A stretch of DNA of 64,000 nucleotides from Sulfitobacter sp. OXR-159 (GTDB lineage: Bacteria; Pseudomonadota; Alphaproteobacteria; Rhodobacterales; Rhodobacteraceae). The notes under the pieces were generated by a model, which searched no databases, was not told the origin of the DNA, and saw only the letters and a program-made list of their open reading frames with translations. The stretch covers positions 2,423,501 to 2,487,500 of the forward strand of contig NZ_CP139707.1 in the NCBI RefSeq assembly GCF_034377145.1, written 5' to 3'. Shown here piece by piece: positions 8,615-17,732 of this stretch. The first letter of the stretch is position 1, and each line of letters begins with the position of its first letter. The translations under genes were made by a program, and so were the position numbers.

Positions 8615-9310
8615 ATGACCATCGACAAGACCAAAATCCGCAACGCCGCCACGGTGATCGTGCTGCGCGACCGCCATGTGACCCCGCATATCCTGATGGG
8701 GCAACGTGGGGCCAAGGCGGCATTCATGCCCAATAAGTTCGTTTTTCCCGGTGGAGCGGTGGACGCAGCCGATGCGCGCGTGCCGCTGGCCGCCCCGGTG
8801 AATGAACTCTGTCACGGCAGGCTCTGCGACGATGCAGAACCGTCCTTGGCACATGCCATCGCCGTCGCGGCCATCCGTGAGTTGTGGGAGGAAACCGGGC
8901 TGGTGCTGGGCCGCAAGGGCGCGTGGGAGGGCGACGTGCCCGCCGATTGGAAAACCTTCGCCGCCACTGGCCATCTGCCCGACGCCTCTGCCCTGCAATT
9001 CGTGTTTCGCGCACTGACACCTCCGGGCCGTCCGCGCCGCTTTGATGCGCGGTTCTTTTTGGTCGACGCCGAAGACATCGCCAGCGATCCGGATGATTTC
9101 GATGCCGCCTGTGATGAGCTTTCGCATCTGCAATGGGTGCCGCTCAGCCGGGCGCGGTCGTTTGACATGCCCTTCATCACCGAGGTCGTGCTGGCCGAAG
9201 TCGCCGCCCGCGCACGCGATACCAATCCGCCCGCCTCGGTCCCGTTTTTCAAAAACAACGACGAAGAGAGCCTGTTCCTGCGTCTCCATGGCCGCCCGAT
9301 GACGGGCTAA
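8615..9310 (+). CDS. NUDIX hydrolase
   Basis: A 231-residue protein that should hydrolyse a nucleoside-diphosphate-linked or CoA-linked substrate. The Nudix box is in the extended form seen in NUDT7/19-like proteins: FVFPGGAVDAAD, then an insertion, then AAIRELWEETGLVLG with the metal-binding glutamates. The N-terminal strand NAATVIVLRD and substrate-loop PNKFVFPGG fit the family. The exact substrate cannot be told from the sequence. The stop shares CTAA (9307-9310) with the convergent transporter gene. Confidence 0.9.
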   Translation: MTIDKTKIRNAATVIVLRDRHVTPHILMGQRGAKAAFMPNKFVFPGGAVDAADARVPLAAPVNELCHGRLCDDAEPSLAHAIAVAAIRELWEETGLVLGRKGAWEGDVPADWKTFAATGHLPDASALQFVFRALTPPGRPRRFDARFFLVDAEDIASDPDDFDAACDELSHLQWVPLSRARSFDMPFITEVVLAEVAARARDTNPPASVPFFKNNDEESLFLRLHGRPMTG

Positions 9311-10227
9311 GTCGCCATCACCAGCGCCAGGATCGACAGCGCCAGCACGGCCATCCCCGCCCATTCCCGGCGCGAGATCCTTTCGCGGAAGAAGAGGGTC
9401 GAGGCGGCGATGCTCAGCATCAGCTCCACCTGCCCCAAAGCCTTCACATAGGCCGCGTTTTGCAGGGTGAAGGCGATGAACCAGCACAGCGAGCCACCCA
9501 TCGAGGTCAGCCCAATCCAGACCGCCACCCGCCGCGCCGCCCAAACCCGGCGCATCTGTCCCGGTTCGCGCTGCCGCAGCCAGACAGCCATGATCAGCGT
9601 CTGCATCAGCACCACCGCCGCCAGCGTCACGCCCGCGCGCAGCAGCGGATCGTCAGAGACCACGGCCAATGACGCGCCGCGATAGCAGACCGCCGAAATG
9701 GCGAACAAAAACCCCGAAGCGATCCCCAGCCCCGCCGCGCGGTTGCGCAGATCGGCCAACCGCAGCCCCTTGGCCTCGGCCCCGCCGGACAGAAGCAGCA
9801 GGCCAACAACCCCAAGTGCAATGGCCGCGAACCCCGCGCCAGAGACACCTTCGCCCAGCACGATCCAGCCCATCAGCACGGTCTGGATCACTTCGGTCTT
9901 CTTAAAGGTGATGCCCACAGCAAAATTGCGCTGCTTGAACAAAAGCACCACGCAGACCGTTGCCATGATCTGCGCCGTGCCGCCCATCAATCCATAAAGC
10001 CAGAACCCCGGCCCTAGCGCGGGCAGCGCCTGCCCGCTAAGGCCCAGATAGAGCGGCAGCAGCAGCGCGATGAAGGGCGCGGAGTAGAGAAACCGCGAAA
10101 ACGTCGCCCCGCCCGCCGACAGCGTATCGGTCGCCAAATGCTTTTGCAGCATGAAGCGCCCGGTTTGAAACGTGGCGGCGGCAAGGGTGACGAGGATCCA
10201 CAGATCGGGCGCGAAAATACTGTCCAT
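9307..10227 (-). CDS. EamA/DMT-superfamily transporter
   Basis: A 306-residue integral membrane protein with about ten hydrophobic helices in two repeats, as in the drug/metabolite transporter superfamily. Examples are LWILVTLAAATFQTG at the start and GMAVLALSILALVMA at the end, and each half contains an EamA-type segment (for example KKTEVIQTVLMGWIVLGEG in the first and LGQVELMLSIAASTLFF in the second). Substrate is unknown. It is convergent with and overlaps the Nudix gene by four bases. No clear Shine-Dalgarno site precedes ATG at 10227, so the start is moderately sure. Confidence 0.87.
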   Translation of the reverse strand: MDSIFAPDLWILVTLAAATFQTGRFMLQKHLATDTLSAGGATFSRFLYSAPFIALLLPLYLGLSGQALPALGPGFWLYGLMGGTAQIMATVCVVLLFKQRNFAVGITFKKTEVIQTVLMGWIVLGEGVSGAGFAAIALGVVGLLLLSGGAEAKGLRLADLRNRAAGLGIASGFLFAISAVCYRGASLAVVSDDPLLRAGVTLAAVVLMQTLIMAVWLRQREPGQMRRVWAARRVAVWIGLTSMGGSLCWFIAFTLQNAAYVKALGQVELMLSIAASTLFFRERISRREWAGMAVLALSILALVMAT

Positions 10228-10274
10228 AACAGCCTATAGGCCGAAGCCGGGCGGCAGTGCCAGCGCCGTCGTGG

Positions 10275-10826
10275 TCAGCGCCTCATTTGCAAGGCGCTGA
10301 GGTCGTAGCCGTTGAAATCTAAAATCTCTTGCGCCGCGGTGATCCGGTCTTCGCCGCCTGTCGCCCGACGGTCAAGAATCCAGCCGTACCCCCCTTCGGG
10401 GCTGCCGATGACGGCGGTGCGGAACCCCTCATCGACCCAAAGCACCCAGAATGCGCGCTCGGCCCCACCCACGGCGGCGCGCATGGTATAGCGCGCCGGG
10501 CCCTCTTCGCTCAGCGCCCAAAGATCACGGCGGTCGGTGCAGACCCCAGCCGCATTACAGGATTGGCGGTGCTCGATCAGCGTTGGCCCCTGCGGCGAAA
10601 AGGTCACTGCGCGCAGATTGGCATCTTTGGGAAAGGCCGCCCGGACCTGCCAATCGCCGCCAAACTGCGCCGCGTCATAGCGGCTGGTGGCCCCGATCAG
10701 CGCCTCGGCATTGCGAAAGCCGGTCTGCGCGGGCGGCGGTGCGCTGCGGTTGCAGGCGGCCAGTGCGCCGAGCAGCATAAGCACAGCGACACGGCGCGCC
10801 CCAGAAGATGCGAAACGGCCCATCAA
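10275..10826 (-). CDS. Lipocalin-family lipoprotein
   Basis: A 183-residue outer-membrane-type lipoprotein. The signal peptide ends in the lipobox LAAC (Cys near residue 25). The body has the lipocalin first motif YDAAQFGGDWQVRAAFP with the conserved G-x-W, and a later WVLWVDEGFRTAVIG strand with YGWILDR, as in bacterial Blc-like lipocalins. Start may be ATG at 10826 or 10823. It follows the aldo/keto reductase in the same direction with a four-base overlap, suggesting one transcript. It probably binds a small hydrophobic ligand in the envelope. Confidence 0.82.
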   Translation of the reverse strand: MMGRFASSGARRVAVLMLLGALAACNRSAPPPAQTGFRNAEALIGATSRYDAAQFGGDWQVRAAFPKDANLRAVTFSPQGPTLIEHRQSCNAAGVCTDRRDLWALSEEGPARYTMRAAVGGAERAFWVLWVDEGFRTAVIGSPEGGYGWILDRRATGGEDRITAAQEILDFNGYDLSALQMRR

Positions 10827-11866
10827 TAGGGCATCGGATGGGATTTATGCGCCGCATCAAGGTCGGCCATCACCTCATCGCTCAGGGTCAGGTCGGACCC
10901 GCCGAGCGCCACATCAAGCTGCTCTAGGCTGGTCGCGCCAAAGATCACCGAGCCCATGAAGGGCCGCGTCGCGCACCATGCCAGCGCCATCTGCACCGGG
11001 TCGAGCCCATGTTTCTGCGCCACATCAAGGTAGGCGGCAACCGCCTCAAAGGCGCGGGGTGTGACGCGGCCGCCCAGGTCTTCGTTCAGCGACAGACGCG
11101 ATCCAGCGGGCACTTTGCCACCCTGATATTTCCCGGTCAGCAACCCTGCGGCGAGGGGTGAGAAAGACAGCATGTCGATCTGTTCGTTCACACATGTTTC
11201 CGACACATCCGTATCCGCCAAACGGCACATCAGCGAATATTCGTTCTGCACCGAGATCGGGCGCGGCCCGCCCGAACGCTCGGCCACGGCAGCCCATTGC
11301 GTCAGCCCCCAAGCGCTTTCGTTGCTCAGACCAAAGGCGCGGATCGTGCCGCGCTCGACCTCGCTCTGGAGCGCGCCGAGGGCGTCTTCCATATGAGCAA
11401 TGGTCTCGGCCCGGTTCTGACCGGACGGGTCAAAGGTCCAATTCTTGCGGAACATATAGCTACCGCGGTTGGGCCAGTGAAATTGGTACAGGTCGATATA
11501 ATCCGTCCGCAACCGCTTCAGCGAGCCTTCGATGGCACCGGGGATCGTGTCGGATGAAATCGGAGCACCATTGCGGGCATGTTGCATCCCCTCGCCGGAG
11601 TGTTTGCTGGCCAAGACAACCTCATCGCGGCGCTTGTCGCGGGCAAACCACTGGCCGATGATCTCTTCTGTCCGGCCCACCGTCTCGGCGCTGATCAGGT
11701 TCACCGGATACATCTCGGCCGTGTCCATGAAGTTGATCCCGGCGTCGAGCGCGCGGTCGATCTGCGCGTGGCCCTCTTCGGCGGTGTTCTGGGTGCCCCA
11801 TGTCATGGAGCCCAGACAGAAATGCGAGACCTCGATATCGCTTGAGCCGAGCTTGTTCATCTTCAT
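10823..11866 (-). CDS. Aldo/keto reductase (Tas-like)
   Basis: A 347-residue NADPH-dependent oxidoreductase of the aldo/keto reductase superfamily. The tetrad motifs are readable: NFMDTAEMYP (Asp and Tyr), VLASKHSGEG (Lys) and DLYQFHWPNRG (His). The C-terminal cofactor region has VIFGATSLEQLD. Two adjacent in-frame ATGs lie at 11866 and 11860; the first has aggacc upstream at a normal distance. A much longer frame to 12082 has no family sequence in its extra part. The physiological substrate is unknown. It overlaps the lipocalin gene by four bases. Confidence 0.9.
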   Translation of the reverse strand: MKMNKLGSSDIEVSHFCLGSMTWGTQNTAEEGHAQIDRALDAGINFMDTAEMYPVNLISAETVGRTEEIIGQWFARDKRRDEVVLASKHSGEGMQHARNGAPISSDTIPGAIEGSLKRLRTDYIDLYQFHWPNRGSYMFRKNWTFDPSGQNRAETIAHMEDALGALQSEVERGTIRAFGLSNESAWGLTQWAAVAERSGGPRPISVQNEYSLMCRLADTDVSETCVNEQIDMLSFSPLAAGLLTGKYQGGKVPAGSRLSLNEDLGGRVTPRAFEAVAAYLDVAQKHGLDPVQMALAWCATRPFMGSVIFGATSLEQLDVALGGSDLTLSDEVMADLDAAHKSHPMPY

Positions 11867-12020
11867 CTTGTGGTCCTCGCTTGTGATTTGCCCGCAACCT
11901 AGCCGCCTGCCCGGCCTTCGCAAGGGCAATTGCCAAGCGCCAATCCCACGGTCCCGGCAAAAATGCGGACCCGGCGCATTCGCGCTTCCGTTCGGGCAGC
12001 AATGGACGCAATGTGCCCTC

Positions 12021-13244
12021 ATGCGCCTGCTCATTTCCTTCGCCGCCCTCTTTTTCTCGGTCATCCTTTTGCAACTCTCCACCGGGGGTGTGGGGCCAAT
12101 TGATGTGCTTTCTGGCGTGCAGCTTGGGTTTAGCCGTCAGGAAATCGGTATGCTCGGCTCGGCGCATTTTCTGGGGTTTTTCATCGGCTGCTGGTGGGCA
12201 CCGCGTTTGATGGGCAGCGTCGGCCACAGCCGGGCCTTTGCCGCCTTCACCGCCGCCGGGTCGATCGGGTTGATGGCGCATATGATGGTAGTGGACCCCT
12301 ACGCATGGGGGCTGATGCGGGTGGCTTCAGGCATGTGCGTGGCGGGCTGCTATACGGTGATCGAGGCGTGGATGCAGGCCAAGGTCACCAATGAGACGCG
12401 CGGGCGCACCATGGGGGTTTACCGGGTGGTCGACATGAGCGGTTCGCTCGCCGCACAACTGATCGTCGGCGTGCTCGCCCCGGCGTCATATGTCTCGTAT
12501 AATCTGCTCGCCATAGGCTGCTGTGCCGCACTGTTGCCCCTGACGCTGACCAAAGTCCGCCCACCCGAGACGCCCAACCAACCAAGGCTGCGCCCGCGCC
12601 TCGCCTTTGACCGTTCGCCTTTGGCGGCGGCGGGTGTTGTGGTAGCGGCGGTCTCTAGCGCGTCGTTCCGGATGGTCGGGCCGATCTACGGGCAAGAGGT
12701 GGGGCTTAGCGCCACACAGATCGCATGGTTCCTCGCCGCCTTCGTCTTGGGCGGCGCGCTGGCGCAATATCCGATGGGGATGCTGGCCGATAAATACGAC
12801 CGCCGCTGGGTTTTGATCTGGCTGTCGGTCGCTGCGATGGGCGGCTGTGCTGTCACGGTGATGGGCGCGGGATATGGCACGGCGGGGATCATGCTTTCGG
12901 CAGGGCTCTTCGGGGCCACGACATTCCCGATCTATTCCGTCTCTGCCGCCCATGCCCATGATTTCGCAAGCTCTGACGAGCGTGTCGAACTGTCTGCCGC
13001 CTTGATGTTCTTTTTCGCCGTGGGCGCCATCGGCGCGCCCTACCTTGCCTCTGTGCTGATCGACGGTTTCGGTGCATCGGCGTTGTTCGCGATGATCGCG
13101 GCGGCGCATGGGGTGCTGGTGGTCTTTGGCCTAGCCCGGATGCGCGCCCGCCCCACACGGACCGACCGCACGCCCTACGTTTATGCCCCGCGCACCACCT
13201 TCCTCATCGGGCGGCTCTTAGGCCGTACACGGGACCGGAACTAG
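12021..13244 (+). CDS. MFS transporter (YcaD-like)
   Basis: A 407-residue major facilitator protein with about twelve membrane helices. It starts with LLISFAALFFSVILLQ and carries the loop motif WMQAKVTNETRGRTMG after helix 4 and the repeat LADKYDRRWVLIW in the second half, the MFS motif A. The YcaD-like group is suggested by the order of these motifs. ATG at 12021 gives the first helix directly; a longer frame upstream lies antisense to the aldo/keto reductase and is not coding. Substrate unknown. Confidence 0.88.
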   Translation: MRLLISFAALFFSVILLQLSTGGVGPIDVLSGVQLGFSRQEIGMLGSAHFLGFFIGCWWAPRLMGSVGHSRAFAAFTAAGSIGLMAHMMVVDPYAWGLMRVASGMCVAGCYTVIEAWMQAKVTNETRGRTMGVYRVVDMSGSLAAQLIVGVLAPASYVSYNLLAIGCCAALLPLTLTKVRPPETPNQPRLRPRLAFDRSPLAAAGVVVAAVSSASFRMVGPIYGQEVGLSATQIAWFLAAFVLGGALAQYPMGMLADKYDRRWVLIWLSVAAMGGCAVTVMGAGYGTAGIMLSAGLFGATTFPIYSVSAAHAHDFASSDERVELSAALMFFFAVGAIGAPYLASVLIDGFGASALFAMIAAAHGVLVVFGLARMRARPTRTDRTPYVYAPRTTFLIGRLLGRTRDRN

Positions 13245-13247
13245 ACT

Positions 13248-13310
13248 ATTCCCGTCTTTTGCTGGCAACAGCGCAGCCCTTGCGATAAGGCTGCGCCAAG
13301 CACCGGGAAT
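13248..13310 (+). promoter_or_regulatory. Structured leader of metG enclosing the ribosome site
   Basis: Between the MFS stop (13244) and metG ATG (13317) the RNA can fold as three stacked stems: ATTCCCG (13248-13254) with CGGGAAT (13304-13310), TGCT (13260-13263) with AGCA (13299-13302), and GCGCAGCC (13271-13278) with GGCTGCGC (13289-13296). The outer right arm CGGGAA is the only Shine-Dalgarno-like sequence before metG, so folding would hide it. It could be a translational control element or simply the MFS terminator, although no T-run follows. Confidence 0.45.
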
Positions 13311-13316
13311 ATTGAT

Positions 13317-15029
13317 ATGACACGCCACCTCATCACCTCCGCCATCCCCTATATCAACGGGATCAAACATCTGGGTAACCTTGTGGGCAGCCAACTGCCT
13401 GCGGACCTTTACGCGCGCTACCAGCGTGGCCGGGGGCAGGATGTTCTGTTCCTCTGCGCCACCGACGAACACGGCACCCCCGCCGAACTCGCCGCCGCCA
13501 AGGCGGGCAAACCGGTCGAAGAATACTGCGCCGAGATGTATGAAACACAGGCCCGCATCGCCGAAGGCTTTGGCCTGTCGTTCGACCACTTTGGCCGTTC
13601 TTCCAGCCCGCAAAACCGCAAGCTGACACAGCATTTCGCAGGCGCACTGGCGGATCAGGGGCTGATCGAAGAAGTTTCGCAGCGCCAGATTTATTCCCCC
13701 ACCGATGGCCGCTTCTTGCCCGACCGCTATGTCGAAGGCACCTGCCCCAACTGCGGGTTTGAGGACGCGCGCGGCGATCAATGTGACAACTGCACCAAGC
13801 AGCTCGACCCCGAAGACCTGATCAACCCGCGCTCTACCATCTCGGGCGCGACTGATCTTGAGATGCGCGAGACCAAGCATCTGTTCCTGCGCCAGAGCAA
13901 GCTGAAGGATGAGCTGGACGATTGGATTAACTCCAAGACCGATTGGCCCGTGCTGACCACCTCCATCGCCAAGAAATGGCTGCATGACGGCGACGGGCTG
14001 CAAGACCGCGGCATTACCCGCGACCTGAGCTGGGGCGTGCCGGTCAAACGCGGCGATCAGGATTGGCCGGGCATGGAGGGCAAGGTCTTCTACGTCTGGT
14101 TCGACGCGCCGATCGAATATATCGCCTGCGCGCAGGAATGGGTCGATACGGGCAAAGGGTCGGACTGGGAAAGCTGGTGGCGCACCGACAAGGGCGCGGA
14201 TGACGTGCGCTATACCCAGTTCATGGGCAAGGACAACGTGCCCTTCCACACGCTCAGCTTTCCGGCCACGATCAAGGGCTCGGGCGAGCCGTGGAAGCTG
14301 GTGGATTACATCAAATCCTTCAACTACTTGAATTATGACGGCGGCCAGTTCTCCACCTCGCGCGGGCGCGGGGTCTTCATGGATCAGGCGTTGGAGATCC
14401 TGCCCGCGGATTATTGGCGCTGGTGGCTGCTCAGCCACGCGCCCGAGACTTCGGATGCCGAATTTACATGGGAAAACTTCCAAGCCTCGGTGAACAAAGA
14501 TTTGGCAGACGTGCTGGGCAACTTCGTCAGCCGCATCACCAAATTCTGCCGCTCCAAATTCGGCGAAGCCGTGCCGGAGGCCGGGGAATACGGTGCGGCG
14601 GAGCACGCCTTGATCGAAGACATCACCGCCCGCGTCGCGCGTTACGAGACGCTGATGGAGGCGATGGAAGTCCGCAAATCCGCCGCCGAACTGCGCGGTA
14701 TCTGGGCGGCAGGCAACGAATACCTGCAGGCCCAAGCGCCCTGGACCACCTTCAAGACGGACCCCGACAAAGCGGCGGCGCAGGTGCGGCTGGCGCTGAA
14801 CCTGATCCCGCTCTATGCGGTGCTATCGGCCCCATTCATCCCTGCGGCTTCGGCCTCGATGCTCGAGGCGATGAAGGTCGAAGACATGCCTTGGCCCGAT
14901 GATGTGCCAGCGGCCTTGGGCAAACTAGCCCCCGGTCATGGCTTTGACGTGCCCGAGGTGCTTTTTGCCAAGATCAGCGATGAGGACCGCGAAAGCTGGG
15001 CCAAACGCTTCGCCGGCAAGCGGGATTGA
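13317..15029 (+). CDS. metG: Methionyl-tRNA synthetase
   Basis: Charges tRNA-Met with methionine in the cytoplasm; essential. The 570-residue protein has the HIGH-type motif as HLGN (residues 18-21), a zinc knuckle [17 protein letters not shown] (about 143-159), the class I signature [12 protein letters not shown] and the KMSKS-type loop as QFSTSRGRG near residue 344. The first lysine of the usual KFSxS form is Gln here. The protein ends without the C-terminal tRNA-binding domain found in longer MetRS. A terminator follows at 15045. Confidence 0.95.
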   Translation: MTRHLITSAIPYINGIKHLGNLVGSQLPADLYARYQRGRGQDVLFLCATDEHGTPAELAAAKAGKPVEEYCAEMYETQARIAEGFGLSFDHFGRSSSPQNRKLTQHFAGALADQGLIEEVSQRQIYSPTDGRFLPDRYVEGTCPNCGFEDARGDQCDNCTKQLDPEDLINPRSTISGATDLEMRETKHLFLRQSKLKDELDDWINSKTDWPVLTTSIAKKWLHDGDGLQDRGITRDLSWGVPVKRGDQDWPGMEGKVFYVWFDAPIEYIACAQEWVDTGKGSDWESWWRTDKGADDVRYTQFMGKDNVPFHTLSFPATIKGSGEPWKLVDYIKSFNYLNYDGGQFSTSRGRGVFMDQALEILPADYWRWWLLSHAPETSDAEFTWENFQASVNKDLADVLGNFVSRITKFCRSKFGEAVPEAGEYGAAEHALIEDITARVARYETLMEAMEVRKSAAELRGIWAAGNEYLQAQAPWTTFKTDPDKAAAQVRLALNLIPLYAVLSAPFIPAASASMLEAMKVEDMPWPDDVPAALGKLAPGHGFDVPEVLFAKISDEDRESWAKRFAGKRD

Positions 15030-15044
15030 TAGAAACCGACAGAT

Positions 15045-15077
15045 CAGCGGCGCCGCGTAAGTCGCCGCTGTTTCTTT
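15045..15077 (+). terminator. Rho-independent terminator after metG
   Basis: Stem CAGCGGCG (15045-15052) and CGCCGCTG (15063-15070), a 10-base loop, then TTTCTTT. It lies 15 bases after the metG stop codon and is well placed to end its transcript. Confidence 0.78.
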
Positions 15078-15099
15078 ATGCGCTGATGGGCATTCGCGG

Positions 15100-15627
15100 C
15101 TAGCTGCCCATGGCGCGCCGCGAAGCCCCCTTCCCCAACGCGCGCACCGGTCCCACATCGTTCGCCGCGGCTTCCACGCCCCGAAACCGGATGGTTTGAA
15201 CCCGCCCATCAGGGCCGCACGCCGCGCTGAACTGTCCGTCGACGATCCGGGCTGTGTCCTCTCCCGGATGCATCTGAAAACGCCCCTGCGGACACTGCCC
15301 CCGCAGGACCTGCGTCCAAAGTTCGCGGATCTCAGCCCCATCGCAAATCCTTGGGCCAAAAAGATCGTAGATATGCTGCCCGTTCAGACAATCCCCCAGC
15401 CCGTAGGTGACGCCGCAGGCCGCTTCATTCGCGTGGCGCACGCGCCCGTCCGGCGCAAAGTCCACTTCGATCTCAGTCATATCGACGTTGACGTTGACGT
15501 TGGAAAGGATGCGCGCACCTTCAGCCCCCGTCAGCGCCGCGTGACAGAAAGTGGGGAAAAGCCCCCCGCAGCGCCGCGCCTTGGGCGCCGCCCCGCCTGC
15601 GACGCCATCTTGGTTGTGCCTAAACAT
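15100..15627 (-). CDS. PAS-like protein of unknown role
   Basis: A protein of about 175 residues from ATG at 15627. Its middle resembles a PAS domain: EVDFAPDGRVRHANEAACG followed by GLGDCLNGQHIYDLFG and later DGRVQTIRFRGVE, as in the N-terminal PAS modules of chemoreceptors and sensor kinases, but no output domain follows. A longer frame reaches ATG at 15861, but the added part is arginine-rich and unlike the family. The upstream ribosome site is weak. It may be a stand-alone PAS protein or a decayed remnant of a larger sensor. A short repeat (three GACGTT units near 15483) encodes NVNVN. Confidence 0.5.
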   Translation of the reverse strand: MFRHNQDGVAGGAAPKARRCGGLFPTFCHAALTGAEGARILSNVNVNVDMTEIEVDFAPDGRVRHANEAACGVTYGLGDCLNGQHIYDLFGPRICDGAEIRELWTQVLRGQCPQGRFQMHPGEDTARIVDGQFSAACGPDGRVQTIRFRGVEAAANDVGPVRALGKGASRRAMGS

Positions 15628-16027
15628 GTGCCGCTCTGCCGCGAAAACGATGGAGATAAGCGGGAATTGCCCCAAGGTAAGCGGCGCCGCTGAACCAGCC
15701 GAGTCCTTGCGGAAAACCTGCCTGTTTTCGCACTGCCTTCCTCGTCCAAACGCACGACGCTGCCGCGCCCGCCCAGTCAGCTGCCCAACGCGGCGCCGCA
15801 GCCGAAAAACAAATTGACGCAAAGGGTTAGATGGTTTCACCCGCTCGTTTAAATCTACCATACCCCCGCCTTTTCCTCAGCCCGACGCAATACCGATCAT
15901 GGCTGAGACTTAACGCCATGCCCTTAAGAGCGGGTTAAAACAGAAGCACAGTGTGAACTTGCGGGGGCCTTATTTTAGCCCTATTCGGCCAGCAATTAAC
16001 TAAATCTTAGTATTTGATAGGATTAAG

Positions 16028-17638
16028 ATGTTCCGGGTCGCCCACAGTATTCATCAAGATCACGACCTCGGACTCGTGCTGCTGGCGGCGCTGCTTTGTA
16101 TCTTTGGCAGCTGGGTGGTGTCGCGGCTTTATCAGCATGTGCTTGAGCAGCCGCGCGCACAGGCAATGATCTGGTGCTATTTGACCGCGATGACCGCCGG
16201 GGTCACGATCTGGTGCACCCATTTCATCGCGATCCTCGCCTATCAGCTCGACGCGCCAGCAACCTTCCATTTCTCCCTGACTTTCCTGTCCCTGATCATC
16301 GCCATCGTTGGATCGATCTTGGGTGTCGTCATCGCGGGTCTGTTAAAATCGCGCCGCGCCACGGTTTTGGGGGGGACGATCTTCGGCTTGGCAATCTCGG
16401 CCATGCATTACACCGGCATGATCGCCTACCGTGTGCAGGGCACCATCCAATGGGACATGGGCTATCTGGCCGCCTCTGTGATCATTGCGGTGACCCTCGC
16501 TACCCTTGCGCTCGGGGCCGCCGGCCGTGGTGGAAAGGGCAGCGTGTTGTGGATGACCGGGCTCTTGGCCTTGGCCATTATCCTATTGCATTTCACCGGG
16601 ATGGCCGCCTTTCAGGTGACGCCGCTCGCCGCGCAGCCTCTCTATGCCAATCCTGTCGAATACCGGCTCATCGCGCTGATCATCGCCGGAACCGCCGCCA
16701 TCATCGCGCTGGCCGCGCTTTTCAGCTATGTGGTTGAAAACCGGACCCGCAACGAAAGCGTCGAGGAACTGCGTCAGGCCCGCGATGCCGCCGAAAGCGC
16801 CAGCCGCGCGAAATCGGAATTTATGAGCGTTCTCAGCCACGAATTGCGCACCCCGCTGACCATCGTCATCGGCTACGCCAGCTTCCTGTCGGAACTCAAG
16901 CGTCACAACCTTGCCAAGCTCGAACCGGAGGAGAAACCGGCATCAGAGCATTTCACCAAGATGGGCGATCAGGCGGAACTCTACGGTCAGCGCATCAAAT
17001 TTGCGGGCGGGCAATTGCTGACCATTATCAACGACATCCTCGATTACACAAATATGGAATTGAACGACCTCGCGCTGGACAAAACCCCCTTTGATACGCG
17101 CATATTGTTGGAGGAAGTGGTCGAGCAGCACCATGGGGCGGCGCATGACAAGACGGCCAGGCTGCATATCGACACCCCCCCGCTCACCGTTACCGCCGAC
17201 CGCCGACGCAGCCTGCAGCTGCTCGGCCATATCGTCGGCAATGCGCTGAAATTCTCCAAGGCGCGCGACATACACCTACGCGCCCGCCCGCATGCAGGCG
17301 GGTTCGTTTTTGAGGTTGAAGACAATGGCGTCGGCATCGCCGCGCAGGACTTCGACCGCATTTTCGAAGCCTTCACCCAGATCGAAGACGCCGACGACCG
17401 CGCCGAAGGCGGCACAGGTCTGGGGCTGGCAATCTGCAAGAAACTGGCGCTTGCACATGGCGGCGACATCACGGTCAAAAGCACGCTTGGCCAAGGCACG
17501 ATCTTTACCGTTTTCATCCCCGGCGCCACGCAGATGGCGGAACCTGCGACGCTGGCCCAAGCAAGCCAAGTCTTTGAAAAAGGTGGTGCGGGCGGTGGGA
17601 CTCGAACCCACACGGGGCTACGCCCCAACAGATTTTAA
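16028..17638 (+). CDS. MHYT-domain sensor histidine kinase
   Basis: A 536-residue membrane sensor kinase. The N-terminal half has seven hydrophobic helices with the three MHYT-type motifs: WCTHFIAILAY, AMHYTGMIAY (near residue 126) and LHFTGMAAF, proposed in the family to bind metal and sense O2, CO or NO. Then follow the phosphoacceptor box SVLSHELRTP (His near 270), an N box VGNALKF (about 405), and G boxes EDNGVGIA and GGTGLGLAI (about 430-465). The ribosome site is taggattaag. No response regulator is adjacent. The last 18 or so codons (from 17584) are antisense to a tRNA-Leu gene, so the natural C-terminus may have been replaced. Confidence 0.9.
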   Translation: MFRVAHSIHQDHDLGLVLLAALLCIFGSWVVSRLYQHVLEQPRAQAMIWCYLTAMTAGVTIWCTHFIAILAYQLDAPATFHFSLTFLSLIIAIVGSILGVVIAGLLKSRRATVLGGTIFGLAISAMHYTGMIAYRVQGTIQWDMGYLAASVIIAVTLATLALGAAGRGGKGSVLWMTGLLALAIILLHFTGMAAFQVTPLAAQPLYANPVEYRLIALIIAGTAAIIALAALFSYVVENRTRNESVEELRQARDAAESASRAKSEFMSVLSHELRTPLTIVIGYASFLSELKRHNLAKLEPEEKPASEHFTKMGDQAELYGQRIKFAGGQLLTIINDILDYTNMELNDLALDKTPFDTRILLEEVVEQHHGAAHDKTARLHIDTPPLTVTADRRRSLQLLGHIVGNALKFSKARDIHLRARPHAGGFVFEVEDNGVGIAAQDFDRIFEAFTQIEDADDRAEGGTGLGLAICKKLALAHGGDITVKSTLGQGTIFTVFIPGATQMAEPATLAQASQVFEKGGAGGGTRTHTGLRPNRF

Positions 17639-17670
17639 GTCTGGTATGTCTACCATTCCATCACGCCCGC
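17584..17670 (-). tRNA. tRNA-Leu (anticodon TAA)
   Basis: An 87-base gene with encoded CCA. The acceptor stem is GCGGGCG (17664-17670, minus strand) with CGCCCGC. The anticodon loop CTTAAAA gives anticodon TAA, the long variable arm GGGGC-GTA-GCCCC is typical of leucine tRNAs, and the T arm is GTGGG-TTCGAGT-CCCAC. One base pair at the top of the anticodon stem (C27-T43) looks unpaired. The kinase gene on the other strand ends inside it. No integrase lies next to it. Confidence 0.94.
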
Positions 17671-17732
17671 ATCGGGGCGCACAATAAGCATCGCGCGGGC
17701 GGTGTAAATGGGGGAATGCCCCGGCCCACGGT

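Noticed and set aside
11532..12020. N-terminal extension of the MFS gene
   Set aside because: It is antisense to the aldo/keto reductase and has no membrane-protein character.
15483..15503. Three tandem GACGTT units as a repeat array
   Set aside because: Too short and within a coding frame (NVNVN); no sign of a CRISPR or satellite.
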